Assembly: GCA_947488935.1 (NCBI GenBank)
Contig: CANLBN010000002.1
Location: 558,001 to 622,000 of the forward strand
Source of the DNA: an uncultured Pseudomonadales bacterium
GTDB lineage: Bacteria; Pseudomonadota; Gammaproteobacteria; Pseudomonadales; Cellvibrionaceae
Direction of reading: 5' to 3'
Length of the DNA stretch: 64,000 bases
Shown: one piece after another, positions 9,519 to 19,408 of the stretch
Position numbering within the stretch: position 1 is the stretch's first letter
How the letters are laid out: each line of letters begins with the position of its first letter
Position numbers and translations under genes: made by a program
Notes under the pieces: generated by a model
What the model saw: only the letters and a program-made list of their open reading frames with translations
What the model was told of the DNA's origin: nothing
The model's database searches: none

Positions 9519-10910
9519 ATGCAATTAAAATCATGGTTCTTGAAGTGCAGCATTCTATTAACGATTTTTTGTTGGGCAGTAACATCAAATGCGCGTTCAT
9601 TGCCGGAATTTACTGATTTAATTGAATCAAAATCCCCTGCTGTTGTAAAAATCACAGCAGAATCAAAGAGAAAAGCTAGCTCTCGTTCAGAAAATCAATT
9701 GCCTGATAATGTGCCTGATATATTCAAGCATTTTTTAGATCCTAGGCGTGCCCCAGAGCGTAATGCAAGTGCATCAGGGTCTGGGTTTTTAATCTCAAAA
9801 GATGGCTATGTCATTACTAATAATCATGTCGTCGAGGGGGCAACAAGCGTTGTCGTAAGGCTTATTGATCGACGTGAATACGATGCCGACATTATTGGCA
9901 CTGACCCTCAGTCCGATTTAGCTTTGTTAAAAATTAAAGAAAAGAATTTGCCTTTTGTTAAATTTGCCGATTCAGATAAAGCAAAAGTAGGAGAGTGGGT
10001 GTTAGCCATTGGTTCACCATTTGGTTTAGATTTTTCTGCTAGCCAAGGTATTATCAGTGCGATAGGTCGAAGTATTCCTTCTGACGGTAATCAAAACTAT
10101 GTGCCATTCATACAAACTGATGTTTCTATTAATCCAGGTAATTCTGGTGGTCCGCTATTTAATTTAGATGGTGATGTTGTTGGTATTAATTCACAAATCT
10201 ATACACGCTCAGGTGGTTCAATTGGACTTTCTTTTGCAATACCCTCTAATCTTGCAAAAGATGTCGTTGCTCAATTAAAAGACAATGGCAGAGTTGATCG
10301 CGGTTGGCTGGGTGTTGTTATTCAAGATGTTGATAAAGATCTCGCTTTGTCGTTTGGTTTAGATAAGCCTCAAGGTGCCCTTATTGCTCAAATGGAACCT
10401 AATGGTCCAGCTGAAAAAAGCGGGCTAAAAGTCGGTGATATTATTTTAGAGTTCAATGGGCGTAAAATGGCAACATCCTCTGATCTTCCCCATGCGGTTG
10501 GTCCTACTCGTGCTGGTTCTACTGTCTCGGCTGTTATTATGCGTAAGGGTAAACAGGTTAATATTGACGTTACCGTTGGTACTCGTGGTGCAAGCGACGC
10601 CGAACCACTTGCCTCGGCAGAAAGAGCAATCGAGAGCAGGTTAGGTTTACAAGTAGAAGAAATCCCTGATGATGTAAAAGAAGCAAATAATGTTGAAGGT
10701 GTACTTATTAACAACGTTGTAAAAGATAGCCCAGCTGATAAAGCGGGGCTTCAAGCAGGTGATGTTTTAGTTCAGTTGGGTTTTGACGAGGTAGTCTCTG
10801 TTAAAAATTTCCAGAAAATAGAAAAATCTTTACCAGCTAATAAGCCTTTACCAATAAGAGTAGTGCGACGAGGCTCTCCTCTCTTTAGAAGTGTCATTAT
10901 TAATAAATAA
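9519..10910 (+). CDS. mucD: Periplasmic serine protease Do family (MucD/DegQ)
   Basis: A 463-residue HtrA protease/chaperone. A signal peptide (KCSILLTIFCWAVTSNARS) ends about residue 26. The catalytic triad is visible: His in TNNHVVEG, Asp in QSDLALLKI, Ser in NPGNSGGPLF. Two PDZ domains follow (about residues 260-355 and 365-455), each with a substrate-binding loop such as GWLGVVIQ and LGLQVEEI. It is the last gene of the sigma-E locus, equivalent to mucD, and removes misfolded periplasmic proteins. It is followed by a strong hairpin terminator. Confidence 0.95.
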   Translation: MQLKSWFLKCSILLTIFCWAVTSNARSLPEFTDLIESKSPAVVKITAESKRKASSRSENQLPDNVPDIFKHFLDPRRAPERNASASGSGFLISKDGYVITNNHVVEGATSVVVRLIDRREYDADIIGTDPQSDLALLKIKEKNLPFVKFADSDKAKVGEWVLAIGSPFGLDFSASQGIISAIGRSIPSDGNQNYVPFIQTDVSINPGNSGGPLFNLDGDVVGINSQIYTRSGGSIGLSFAIPSNLAKDVVAQLKDNGRVDRGWLGVVIQDVDKDLALSFGLDKPQGALIAQMEPNGPAEKSGLKVGDIILEFNGRKMATSSDLPHAVGPTRAGSTVSAVIMRKGKQVNIDVTVGTRGASDAEPLASAERAIESRLGLQVEEIPDDVKEANNVEGVLINNVVKDSPADKAGLQAGDVLVQLGFDEVVSVKNFQKIEKSLPANKPLPIRVVRRGSPLFRSVIINK

Positions 10911-10920
10911 ACTACATACA

Positions 10921-10952
10921 ATAATTAAGGGGCTTAATAGCTCCTTAATTAT
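10921..10952 (+). terminator. Stem-loop terminator after mucD
   Basis: A 14-base-pair stem (one G-U pair) with the four-base loop TAAT spans these positions, directly after the mucD stop codon. The trailing T-run is short, so termination may be partial, but the position marks the end of the stress operon before ogt. Confidence 0.65.
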
Positions 10953-10970
10953 TTATACCACGCGCTAAGT

Positions 10971-11477
10971 ATGAATAAAATCATAATCAGGTATCACGAA
11001 ACACCTTGTGGGACGATAGTGCTTGGTTCAATTGATGGTAAGTTATGTTTATGTGATTGGTTAGACCGAAAATCACGAAAAACTATCGATATGAGGCTAA
11101 AACAGTACTTTAATGCTGAGATTATTAATGGAGATTGCACATTGATTTCAAAGGCTTTAATACAAATTAATGAGTATTTTGCAAAGAATCGTCGAGACTT
11201 TGATCTTCCTCTTGCTCTTGCAGGTACCCGTTTTCAGCAGCATGTTTGGCAGCAGCTACAGTTAATCCCCTTTGGCGAGACAGTAAGTTATATGCAGCTT
11301 GCGCAACGTGTTGGCAACACGAAGGCTGTTCGTGCTGTTGCTAATGCTAATGGCGCTAATGCCTTGTCTATTATTATTCCTTGCCATCGAGTGGTTGGCA
11401 GTAATGGTCAGTTAACAGGTTATGCGGGTGGCCTTGATGCAAAGCAAAGCTTACTCACGCTAGAGCGGCTAGAGTGA
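10971..11477 (+). CDS. ogt: Methylated-DNA--protein-cysteine methyltransferase
   Basis: A 168-residue suicide repair protein that removes alkyl groups from O6-guanine or O4-thymine in DNA. The active-site motif PCHRVV is present with the acceptor cysteine, preceded by the helix-turn-helix block FQQHVWQQLQLIPFGETVSY and the arginine-finger region AVRAVANANGAN. GYAGGLDAKQSLLTLE closes the domain. There is no Ada-type N-terminal regulatory domain, so it is the Ogt/AGT form. It stands between the sigma-E operon and lepA with its own spacing. Confidence 0.95.
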   Translation: MNKIIIRYHETPCGTIVLGSIDGKLCLCDWLDRKSRKTIDMRLKQYFNAEIINGDCTLISKALIQINEYFAKNRRDFDLPLALAGTRFQQHVWQQLQLIPFGETVSYMQLAQRVGNTKAVRAVANANGANALSIIIPCHRVVGSNGQLTGYAGGLDAKQSLLTLERLE

Positions 11478-11857
11478 TTTACACTGTTTTCCTCATCCAT
11501 GACGTACTGCATTGGAACAGGAGTGTTACTCTTAAGGAGATATTATTATGTCCTGTGCATAAGGGCCTATCCAATTAACCTTCTTCTCCAAGTATATAGG
11601 TAAAGAGAAGCAATATAAGCTCAGGCTTTACCTATTGAGCGGCTGCCGCAGTCTTGTTATCAAGAACTTAGTTCTAGATGATGCTAAAACCTCCAGTTTT
11701 TAGAGTACTCTTTGTAATTGGAGCGGTATTTTATTGATATAGGCCTTCTTTTCTATTCTTTTTTGTGAATATTAAGTCATTCATAGAACATAACAAGCTT
11801 ATGGGGTAAAATCCTGCACCTCGTTTTTTATCCTCAGTTGACGGTGTTTACCCCATA
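11478..11857. other. 380-base non-coding gap before lepA with a stem-loop
   Basis: No convincing protein gene is present. A perfect Shine-Dalgarno (AAGGAG, 11534-11539) precedes an ATG at 11548, but the frame closes after four codons. A 10-bp perfect inverted repeat (ATAGGTAAAG / CTTTACCTAT, 11596-11605 and 11626-11635) forms a 20-base loop, and a smaller stem lies at about 11687-11706. The segment may be the 5-prime leader of lepA, a small RNA, or the remains of a short gene. Confidence 0.4.
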
Positions 11858-13660
11858 GTGACAGATTTAAGCCATATTCGTAATTTCTCTATTATTGCCC
11901 ATATTGACCATGGTAAATCGACCCTAGCGGATCGATTTATTCAGGATTGTGGTGGTTTATCTGCACGTGAAATGGAGGCGCAAGTTCTCGACTCAATGGA
12001 TATTGAGCGTGAGCGTGGTATTACCATTAAAGCGCAAAGTGTTACTTTAGACTATACCGCCCGTGATGGAAAAATCTATCAGCTAAACTTTATTGATACG
12101 CCTGGGCATGTCGACTTCAGTTACGAGGTTTCACGCTCGCTTGCTGCTTGTGAGGGTGCATTATTGGTTGTCGATGCTGCTCAAGGTGTCGAGGCACAGT
12201 CGGTTGCTAATTGTTATACCGCCATTGAACAGGGCTTAGAAGTTATTCCTATTTTGAATAAAATGGATTTGCCGCAAGCTGATCCTGAGCGTGTTGCTCA
12301 AGAGATCGAAGAAATAATCGGCATAGAAGCGATAGATGCCGTTCGCTGTAGCGCTAAGTCAGGCTTAGGTGTTCAAGAGGTTTTAGAAGAATTAGTGAAT
12401 AATGTCCCTGCACCAGTTGGGAATGTCGATGCCCCTTTGCAGGCGCTTATTATCGACTCTTGGTTTGATAATTATTTAGGCGTGGTTTCTCTTGTGAGAG
12501 TTAAGCAAGGAATATTAAAAGTACGTGAAAAAATTGTCACTAAATCTATTGGTAAATCTCATGTTGTCGATAGTGTCGGCGTGTTTACTCCCAAACGCTT
12601 GCCCCTTAAAGAATTAAAAGCAGGAGAGGTTGGCTTTGTTGTTGCGGGTATTAAGGATATACATGGTGCTCCTGTAGGGGATACTCTAACACACGCTAAC
12701 CTGTACGAAGAAGTGGATGCCTTGCCTGGTTTTAAAAAAGTAAAACCACAGGTTTACGCTGGCCTATTCCCTGTTAGTTCCGACGATTATGAATCGTTTC
12801 GAGAGGCCTTAGCAAAATTAACATTAAATGACGCTTCATTATTTTATGAGCCAGAAAGTTCAGACGCGCTTGGCTTTGGTTTCCGTTGTGGTTTTTTAGG
12901 TATGCTGCATATGGAGATTATTCAAGAGCGTTTGGAGCGTGAATATAATCTCGATTTAATTACAACAGCACCCACCGTTGTTTTTCAAGTAGAAAAGAAT
13001 GACGGGACAATAATATCTGTTGATAACCCTTCTAAACTACCCGATGCAAGCTATGTCAATGAAATGCGGGAGCCTATAGTTGAAGCTAACATTTTAGTAC
13101 CACAAGCTCATCTGGGGGCTGTTATTACATTGTGTATCGAAAAGCGAGGTGTGCAAAAAGATATGCAATATGTAGGCTCGCAAGTATCACTACGCTATGA
13201 GTTACCAATGAATGAAGTCGTTATGGATTTCTTTGATCGCCTTAAGTCTGTTAGTCGAGGCTTTGCCTCGCTTGATTATAGTTTTGTACGTTTTCAAAAA
13301 GCACCACTTACACGTTTGGATGTATTGATTAACGGCGATAAAGTAGACGCACTAGCATTAATTATTCATAAGGATAATGCGCAGGGGCGTGGTCGTGCAC
13401 TCACTGAAAAGATGAAAGAATTGATCCCTCGTCAAATGTTTGATGTTGCCATTCAGGCAGCATTGGGTGGGCAAGTTGTGGCGCGAACAACAGTTAAAGC
13501 ACTGCGGAAAAATGTGACTGCAAAATGCTATGGTGGTGATATTAGTCGTAAGAAAAAACTCTTAGAAAAACAAAAAGCGGGAAAAAAGCGTATGAAGCAA
13601 GTAGGTAATGTTGAAATACCCCAAGAAGCATTTTTAGCCGTTTTAAAAGTTGATAAATAA
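11858..13660 (+). CDS. lepA: Elongation factor 4 (back-translocating GTPase LepA)
   Basis: A 600-residue translational GTPase that acts on stalled or mistranslocated ribosomes. The G1 motif AHIDHGKST, the G2 region [10 protein letters not shown], the G3 motif DTPGHVDF and the G4 motif NKMDLP are all intact. The LepA-specific C-terminal domain is present ([17 protein letters not shown], then [16 protein letters not shown]). The start is a GTG giving [13 protein letters not shown], in line with the family N-terminus. The lepB gene follows after 23 bases, the usual lepA-lepB pairing. Confidence 0.97.
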   Translation: MTDLSHIRNFSIIAHIDHGKSTLADRFIQDCGGLSAREMEAQVLDSMDIERERGITIKAQSVTLDYTARDGKIYQLNFIDTPGHVDFSYEVSRSLAACEGALLVVDAAQGVEAQSVANCYTAIEQGLEVIPILNKMDLPQADPERVAQEIEEIIGIEAIDAVRCSAKSGLGVQEVLEELVNNVPAPVGNVDAPLQALIIDSWFDNYLGVVSLVRVKQGILKVREKIVTKSIGKSHVVDSVGVFTPKRLPLKELKAGEVGFVVAGIKDIHGAPVGDTLTHANLYEEVDALPGFKKVKPQVYAGLFPVSSDDYESFREALAKLTLNDASLFYEPESSDALGFGFRCGFLGMLHMEIIQERLEREYNLDLITTAPTVVFQVEKNDGTIISVDNPSKLPDASYVNEMREPIVEANILVPQAHLGAVITLCIEKRGVQKDMQYVGSQVSLRYELPMNEVVMDFFDRLKSVSRGFASLDYSFVRFQKAPLTRLDVLINGDKVDALALIIHKDNAQGRGRALTEKMKELIPRQMFDVAIQAALGGQVVARTTVKALRKNVTAKCYGGDISRKKKLLEKQKAGKKRMKQVGNVEIPQEAFLAVLKVDK

Positions 13661-13683
13661 TAACATCTCCGGATAAATAATTT

Positions 13684-14451
13684 ATGGATATTAATTTTCC
13701 TTTAATCTTAGTCATTGTCGTTTTTTTATCGGGCTTGGTTATTCTTCTGGATAAGCTAGTGCTTTCTAAAAGGCGTGAAGAATCCGCTGCGGAGCCTGCA
13801 GTTGTTGAGTATTCAAAATCTTTTTTCCCTGTTCTTTTTATTGTATTAGTATTGCGCTCATTTATTGCAGAGCCTTTTCAAATACCGTCGGGATCAATGA
13901 TTCCCACTCTTGAGATAGGGGATTTTATTTTAGTCAATAAATTTACCTATGGTATAAGATTGCCTGTTATAAGAACCAAAGTTGTTGAGCTTAATAAGCC
14001 TAAACGTGGTGATGTTATGGTGTTTTTTCCACCGCATAGGAAACAGTATTTTATTAAGCGTGTTATTGGGCTTCCAGGCGATGAAATTAATTATATTAAT
14101 AATGAGTTATTCGTTAATGGCAAAAAGATACCTGAAACGCTGCAAGCAAGATTACCTTCTGCACGACCGAATTTTGAAATTCTGGACGAGCAGTTAGGAG
14201 AGGTAAAGCACAAGATAAGGAAAGATATTGTATACTCCGAGTTTCACTACACCCCGCGCTATATCCGTAATTATACGGTTCCGGCAGGCCATTACTTTAT
14301 GATGGGCGATAACAGAAACCAAAGTTCCGATAGCCGTGTGTGGGGTCCAGTGCCAGAGAAAAACATTGTTGGTAAAGCGTTTGCTATATGGATGCATTGG
14401 GAGGGCTTGACTAGCCTGCCAAGTTTTTCGCGCGCGGGCTCTATTGAGTAA
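13684..14451 (+). CDS. lepB: Signal peptidase I
   Basis: A 255-residue membrane-anchored protease that removes Sec signal peptides. An N-terminal transmembrane segment (FPLILVIVVFLSGLVILL) is followed by a second hydrophobic stretch (FFPVLFIVLVLRSFIAEPF). The catalytic serine is in PSGSMIPTLEIGD and the lysine in YFIKRVIGLPGD. The C-terminal box GDNRNQSSDSRVWGPV is also present. It sits between lepA and the DUF4845 gene, a conserved arrangement. Confidence 0.97.
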   Translation: MDINFPLILVIVVFLSGLVILLDKLVLSKRREESAAEPAVVEYSKSFFPVLFIVLVLRSFIAEPFQIPSGSMIPTLEIGDFILVNKFTYGIRLPVIRTKVVELNKPKRGDVMVFFPPHRKQYFIKRVIGLPGDEINYINNELFVNGKKIPETLQARLPSARPNFEILDEQLGEVKHKIRKDIVYSEFHYTPRYIRNYTVPAGHYFMMGDNRNQSSDSRVWGPVPEKNIVGKAFAIWMHWEGLTSLPSFSRAGSIE

Positions 14452-14502
14452 ATGCTTTAAAATTATAGTTACCCATAAATAAACTAATTAAAAGAGGGGA
14501 AT

Positions 14503-14907
14503 ATGATGGTTACTTTAAAACGGCAGCAAGGGCTATCGTCTATCGGTTGGCTATTTGTTATTGCAGTCTTTGGAGTTGTTTTTACAATAGCGGCGAAGTT
14601 AACTCCCTTTTACTTGGATAACCGATTTGTTGTCTCAACACTTAAAGGGCTTGCTGAAGATAGTGCTTTTCCTACAATGACACCTAATCAGGTACGCTCT
14701 AAACTTAATAAAACATTTACTATAAATTCTGTCCGAGGAAAACCTACGGATGCACTAAAAGTAACTAAGAAGAAGAATGTCATCTTGGTTACAGTTAACT
14801 ATGAAGAGCGTGTGGATATTTTGTTTAATGTCGATGTAGTATTAACATTTACTAATGTGCTAGATAGCACACGCCCAGAAGAATGCTGTAGTCCAGCTGC
14901 GGAATAA
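14503..14907 (+). CDS. DUF4845 family membrane-anchored protein
   Basis: A 134-residue protein with an N-terminal hydrophobic segment (LSSIGWLFVIAVFGVVFTIAA) preceded by KRQQG, which resembles a type IV pilin-like or single-pass anchor. It matches the small DUF4845 proteins found between lepB and rnc in Pseudomonas relatives. The function is unknown. A purine-rich GAGGGG sits before two consecutive ATG codons (14503, 14506), and either could be the start. It overlaps no neighbour and is followed four bases later by the rnc start, so the genes are likely cotranscribed. Confidence 0.8.
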   Translation: MMVTLKRQQGLSSIGWLFVIAVFGVVFTIAAKLTPFYLDNRFVVSTLKGLAEDSAFPTMTPNQVRSKLNKTFTINSVRGKPTDALKVTKKKNVILVTVNYEERVDILFNVDVVLTFTNVLDSTRPEECCSPAAE

Positions 14908-14911
14908 ATGT

Positions 14912-15607
14912 GTGAATAACATCGCCATTAATTATCAACGTTTACAACAAAAGTTGGCGTATCAATTTACAGATGAATCTCTATTGGTTTTAGCGCTAAC
15001 ACATAGAAGCTATAGTAAATTAAATAACGAGCGCCTTGAATTTTTGGGTGATTCTGTATTGAGTACAACGATTGCAGAATATATCTTTAATCATTATCCA
15101 GAAGAAAATGAAGGCATTTTGTCTCGCCTGCGGGCAAGCTTAGTTAAAGGCGAGACGCTTGCTGATATAGCCCGAGAATATTCTTTGAGCGACTATCTGA
15201 TTATGGGTGAGGGCGAGCTAAAAAGTGGTGGTTTTCGTCGCGACTCAATTTTGGCTGATGTCGTTGAAGCGATTATTGGTGCAATATTTGTTGATTCTGG
15301 AATGCAGGAAAGCCAGCTATTTATTTTACGTCTATTTAAGTCTCGTCTTGATAACCTTTCAATTGATAAACATTTAAAAGATCCTAAAACACGCCTGCAA
15401 GAAATTTTACAATCGAAGCGACTGCCTTTGCCGCAATATATTGTTGTTGATATTGAGGGAGAGTCCCACGATCAAAAATTCACTGTATCCTGTAAAACCC
15501 AATTATATCCGGATAAAGTAGTAGCCACTGCCTCAACGCGTAGGCAAGCAGAAAAAATGGCAGCCACTAAAATATTAGAATTCGTTGAGAAAGAAAATGC
15601 CTGTTGA
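14912..15607 (+). CDS. rnc: Ribonuclease III
   Basis: A 231-residue double-strand-specific endoribonuclease that processes rRNA precursors and structured mRNAs. The signature [12 protein letters not shown] holds the first catalytic acids, and [16 protein letters not shown] holds the second set. The C-terminal dsRNA-binding domain (about residues 155-226) ends with [16 protein letters not shown]. Translation starts at a GTG. The gene's last bases overlap the start of era by 11 bases, the usual rnc-era coupling. Confidence 0.96.
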   Translation: MNNIAINYQRLQQKLAYQFTDESLLVLALTHRSYSKLNNERLEFLGDSVLSTTIAEYIFNHYPEENEGILSRLRASLVKGETLADIAREYSLSDYLIMGEGELKSGGFRRDSILADVVEAIIGAIFVDSGMQESQLFILRLFKSRLDNLSIDKHLKDPKTRLQEILQSKRLPLPQYIVVDIEGESHDQKFTVSCKTQLYPDKVVATASTRRQAEKMAATKILEFVEKENAC

Positions 15608-16508
15608 TAATCAAGTAGAACGCTGTGGTTACATTGCTATCGTCGGTAGACCTAATGTGGGTAAATCGACGCTCCTTAATCATATTTTGGGACAGAAATT
15701 GAGCATTACATCCCGAAAGCCGCAAACGACACGGCATAATTTATTGGGAATTAAAAATTATAATGCCTCACAATTTTTATTTGTAGATACTCCAGGGTTA
15801 CATAATAATCAAAAAAAGGCGCTTAACCGTTATATGAATCATGCCGTAACTACTGCAATCAAAGATGTTGATGCGATAGTCTTTGTGATTGAAAAACTAC
15901 AGTGGTTGCCAGAGGATGAGTTAGTTGCAAAACGGCTTTCTGGTAGTAATATCCCTGTGATATTAGCTATTAATAAAGTCGATCAAATCGATAATAAAGA
16001 GTTGCTATTGCCGCATCTACAAAAGCTAAGTAATACTCTTAATGTCAATGATGTGGTGCCAATCTCAGCGTTACAAAATCAGAACTTGGACCGTTTGTTA
16101 GATGTTCTTCAAACGTACCTTCCTGAAAATGGGCACTTTTATCCGGAAGATCAGCTAACAGATAAAAGTTCTCGTTTTTTAGCTGCTGAAATAATTCGTG
16201 AAAAAATAACGCGGCAACTGGGCGATGAATTGCCTTACCAGATGACGGTTGAAATCGAGAATTTTAAAGAGACAGAAAAAGTGATTCATATCGATGCTCT
16301 TATTCTTGTGGAAAGGGAAGGACAAAAGCGTATTTTAATTGGCGATAAAGGAGCACGAATTAAACAGATAGGCCAGCAATCTCGAGAGGATATGGAAGAG
16401 CTATTTGACTTTAAAGTTATGTTGAAAACTTGGGTTAAGGTTAAGTCCGGTTGGTCTGATGATGAGCGTGCGCTAAGAAGCTTGGGTTATCATGATACAA
16501 ATAAATGA
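15597..16508 (+). CDS. era: GTPase Era
   Basis: Era is a ribosome-assembly GTPase that binds the 3-prime end of 16S rRNA. The P-loop GRPNVGKST, switch region TTRHNLLG, G3 DTPGLH and G4 NKVD are intact, and the C-terminal KH domain has [19 protein letters not shown]. The frame extends upstream to a TTG at 15585, but the ATG at 15597 gives the family-like [17 protein letters not shown] and an 11-base overlap with rnc. The length from there is 303 residues, normal for Era. Confidence 0.96.
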   Translation: MPVDNQVERCGYIAIVGRPNVGKSTLLNHILGQKLSITSRKPQTTRHNLLGIKNYNASQFLFVDTPGLHNNQKKALNRYMNHAVTTAIKDVDAIVFVIEKLQWLPEDELVAKRLSGSNIPVILAINKVDQIDNKELLLPHLQKLSNTLNVNDVVPISALQNQNLDRLLDVLQTYLPENGHFYPEDQLTDKSSRFLAAEIIREKITRQLGDELPYQMTVEIENFKETEKVIHIDALILVEREGQKRILIGDKGARIKQIGQQSREDMEELFDFKVMLKTWVKVKSGWSDDERALRSLGYHDTNK

Positions 16509-16544
16509 TAGCAGTAACATTTAAATACTCTTCCAAAATACGTT

Positions 16545-17291
16545 ATGATAATTGAATTAGAGAACGCATATGTTCTGCATTCAAGGCCATTTAAAGATAC
16601 TAGCTTGCTGGTGGATTTTTTTACTGAAAATTTCGGTCGTCTGACCTTAATAGCAAAAGGTGCACGCCAACAAAAAAAGAAAAATAACTTTCTATTACAA
16701 CCTTTTATTAAAATAAAAATATCTTGGCAAGGAAAGAGTCAGCTAAAAACGCTAACGTCAACCGAAATTACTAATATTGCCATAACTCCTGAAAGCCATT
16801 GCGAAAAAGAGAAGGGTAGAACAGAAGAACTTACTAGTAAGTATTTGTATAGTGCATTTTATGCCAATGAACTGTTAACTTACCTGTTGCCTTTAGATGA
16901 GCCCAATGCGGATATTTTTTCTCTGTATGATGGGCTATTAAGCGCGTTGAAGTGCCAGTTCGATTTAGAAGGAAGCCTGCGTTTTTTTGAGTTTTCACTC
17001 TTGTCCGAGCTGGGTTATGGTATAGATTTTAATAGCTCTGCATCACAAGCTAAAATTGAGGTAGATAAAAAGTATTATTACTTGCCGAATGAAGGGTTTA
17101 TAGATAAAAATAGAGATAATGAGGAGTTGGCTGCTTCTTATAACTCCTTCGCAGGTTCTGCTATATTAGCAATTGCAAATAATGCTTATGAGCAAGCGGA
17201 GGTTCGTCAGGTGGCCAAAACTATTGCAAGAACAGCCATTAACCACTTAACTTCGGGAAAGAAAATTAAAAGCCGGGAGCTCTTCATATAA
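16545..17291 (+). CDS. recO: DNA repair protein RecO
   Basis: RecO loads RecA at gaps with RecR and anneals SSB-coated DNA. The 248-residue protein opens with an OB-fold (ENAYVLHSRPFKDTSLLVDFFTENFG, then LIAKGARQQKKK), followed by the helical domain with the family block YSAFYANELLTYLLPLDEP and LRFFEFSLLSELGYGIDF. The last segment LTSGKKIKSRELF agrees with the usual end. No zinc cysteines are seen, as in many gammaproteobacterial RecO proteins. pdxJ, often next in this series, is absent here. Confidence 0.93.
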   Translation: MIIELENAYVLHSRPFKDTSLLVDFFTENFGRLTLIAKGARQQKKKNNFLLQPFIKIKISWQGKSQLKTLTSTEITNIAITPESHCEKEKGRTEELTSKYLYSAFYANELLTYLLPLDEPNADIFSLYDGLLSALKCQFDLEGSLRFFEFSLLSELGYGIDFNSSASQAKIEVDKKYYYLPNEGFIDKNRDNEELAASYNSFAGSAILAIANNAYEQAEVRQVAKTIARTAINHLTSGKKIKSRELFI

Positions 17292-17306
17292 TATTATGCA
17301 GCCGCT

Positions 17307-18185
17307 TTATTCGAGATTAAAGATCACATCAAGATCATAGGCTTCATTCCATTGAATGAGTTCATCCATTGCTCTAATTAGTTGAGGGAAAACGGTTTCT
17401 ATTTCACTATAATTTTTAGTGTTAACAGCTTTTTCCATCGCTTTTGTTTTTTCTTGCAAAGCGGGTACGCCACAGTAGCAGCTCCCTCCGTTTAATTTGT
17501 GTGCTAACTCACCTAAAGCTTCCCACTCATTATTTCTATATAGGTTGATCGCTTTATTTTTTTCTGACTTAATAGATTTAATTAAAAGCAACAATAAGTC
17601 TCTGGCTAATTCATTATTCTGATGGCTGTATTTTAGAGATTCTTCTATGTCAACAGTCTTTTTAATAGTATCAGGTGTTGCACGTTTCTCAATATTGGCT
17701 GCAATATTTTTATCTGCCTCCAAGCTTATATCACTTGCTTTGAGAGAAATATCTCCCAGCCATCGAGTTAATATATTCTCTATATCTGTCTTTTTAACTG
17801 GCTTTACCAAAAAGTCATCAAAACCATTCGATAAGGAAGTAATTAGCTGCTTACGGTCTTTGGGTGGCTCGATGGCAATGACAGGTATTCGGCGAGCAGT
17901 ATTTTCTGATTGGCGGATTAAGTTGAGTATTTCTATTGCATTATCTTCTATACCCACAAGAATTAAGTGATATTCTTTTTTCTTGAGCAATAAATCCAGA
18001 TCTTTAATCACTTTACTTCGATCAAGCACGAGGTTTTTGGCATTCATATATATGGAGCTTAAATAATCATCAATTGTCGTGTCACCGATAATCAAAACTC
18101 GGGCTAATTGGTCAGCTGCCCTATTGCGAGGCGAAGAGTGCCTATCTTTACGCTTTTCTTTAAAATTGAGTAAACGACTAAACAT
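17307..18185 (-). CDS. Degenerate receiver plus HPt phosphotransfer protein
   Basis: A 292-residue soluble protein with a CheY-like domain at about residues 28-143 and an HPt domain at about 190-285. The HPt histidine is H229 in ELAHKLNGGSCYCGV, as in BarA/GacS-type hybrid kinases. The receiver keeps the lysine (LVKPV, K129) but has glycine (G78, LILVGIE) where the phospho-accepting aspartate is expected, and one acid of the acidic pair is replaced by G34. No sensor or kinase domain is present. In Pseudomonas the gacS gene lies here, divergent from cysM, so this may be a cut-down relative or a replacement. The role is unproven. Confidence 0.78.
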   Translation of the reverse strand: MFSRLLNFKEKRKDRHSSPRNRAADQLARVLIIGDTTIDDYLSSIYMNAKNLVLDRSKVIKDLDLLLKKKEYHLILVGIEDNAIEILNLIRQSENTARRIPVIAIEPPKDRKQLITSLSNGFDDFLVKPVKKTDIENILTRWLGDISLKASDISLEADKNIAANIEKRATPDTIKKTVDIEESLKYSHQNNELARDLLLLLIKSIKSEKNKAINLYRNNEWEALGELAHKLNGGSCYCGVPALQEKTKAMEKAVNTKNYSEIETVFPQLIRAMDELIQWNEAYDLDVIFNLE

Positions 18186-18474
18186 AGTATTTGGAAGCCT
18201 TTGCCATTAGATCAGGGGAGAGCTGTATGTTGGAACCCTGTGAGATTTTTTACCACTGATATATCAATGAGCTAATCATCCTCGCTTATGTGGGTTACAA
18301 AATTGCTTAAATATGACAATAGATAGTCAGCCGACAGAATGATTGAGTGTATAATAGATACTTTATTGTCTCAATATAAGTAGTTATATTCCGCTACCAG
18401 CAAGTTTATGGCTAGTGCTGTAAAATTGAATGACATACCCATTTTTAAAGCATTTGAAGCTAAGGTTTACCCAT

Positions 18475-19365
18475 ATGATAACTTTCCCCACTATAGAATC
18501 GTGCATAGGTAATACACCACTGGTTAGATTGCAAAGATTACCTGGTGATACCTCTAATACTATTCTTGCTAAGCTAGAGGGCAATAATCCAGCGGGTTCG
18601 GTAAAAGATAGGCCGGCAATCTCTATGGTCAAACGCGCAGAACAAAAAGGCAATATTAAACCTGGCGATACCCTAATAGAAGCCACTAGTGGGAACACTG
18701 GCATTGCACTTGCCATGGCCGCGGCCATAATGGGGTACCCCATTATTCTAATAATGCCAGACAATGCCACTAATGAAAGAAAACAAGCAATGACTGCCTA
18801 TGGGGCAGAGCTGATTTTGGTGAGTAAAGAAGAGGGGATGGAAGGCGCACGTGACCTTGCTCTTAGTATGCAAGAGCAGGGTAAAGGTATAGTTTTAGAT
18901 CAATTTGCCAATGCCGATAACCCATTAGCGCATTACGAAACAACAGGTCCAGAGATTTGGCAACAAACAGGCGGAACAATTACCCATTTTGTGAGCTCCA
19001 TGGGTACAACTGGTACAATCACCGGTACATCGAGGTTTCTCAAGGAGAAAAATCCAGATATACAAATTGTTGGTCTACAGCCCTCTGACGGAGCAAGTAT
19101 CCCTGGAATACGGCGTTGGCCAAAAGAATATATTCCCTCTATTTATGATGATTCCTACGTTGATCAAGTTGTTGATATGGGTCAACAACAGGCGGAAGAT
19201 ACTATGAGAGCATTGGCAAAGGAAGAGGGCATCTTTTCTGGCGTATCGTCAGGTGGTTCTATAGCAGCAGCGCTAGATTTAAGTAAAAGCTTAAGCAATG
19301 CAGTTATTGTAGCTATTGTTTGCGATCGAGGGGATCGCTACCTCTCTTCTGGTGTATTTGAGTAA
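18475..19365 (+). CDS. cysM: Cysteine synthase B
   Basis: CysM makes cysteine (or S-sulfocysteine) from O-acetylserine using PLP. The PLP lysine is in NNPAGSVKDRPA. The asparagine loop TSGNTGIALAMA, the phosphate-binding SSMGTTGTITG and the CysM-type GLQPSDGASIPGIRRWP segment are present. The frame reaches back to 18430, but the ATG at 18475 matches the family N-terminus (ESCIGNTPLVRLQR) and has AAGG nine bases upstream. The 296-residue length is typical. It is divergent from the receiver-HPt gene and followed by rlmD. Confidence 0.96.
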   Translation: MITFPTIESCIGNTPLVRLQRLPGDTSNTILAKLEGNNPAGSVKDRPAISMVKRAEQKGNIKPGDTLIEATSGNTGIALAMAAAIMGYPIILIMPDNATNERKQAMTAYGAELILVSKEEGMEGARDLALSMQEQGKGIVLDQFANADNPLAHYETTGPEIWQQTGGTITHFVSSMGTTGTITGTSRFLKEKNPDIQIVGLQPSDGASIPGIRRWPKEYIPSIYDDSYVDQVVDMGQQQAEDTMRALAKEEGIFSGVSSGGSIAAALDLSKSLSNAVIVAIVCDRGDRYLSSGVFE

Positions 19366-19408
19366 TGATAAGCTTTTAATGAATTATATAAATAGTGTGT
19401 AATGACTG

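Noticed and set aside
10388..10714. Minus-strand frame of 108 codons inside mucD
   Set aside because: It lies opposite a well-supported protease gene and has no recognisable domain; it is a shadow of that gene.
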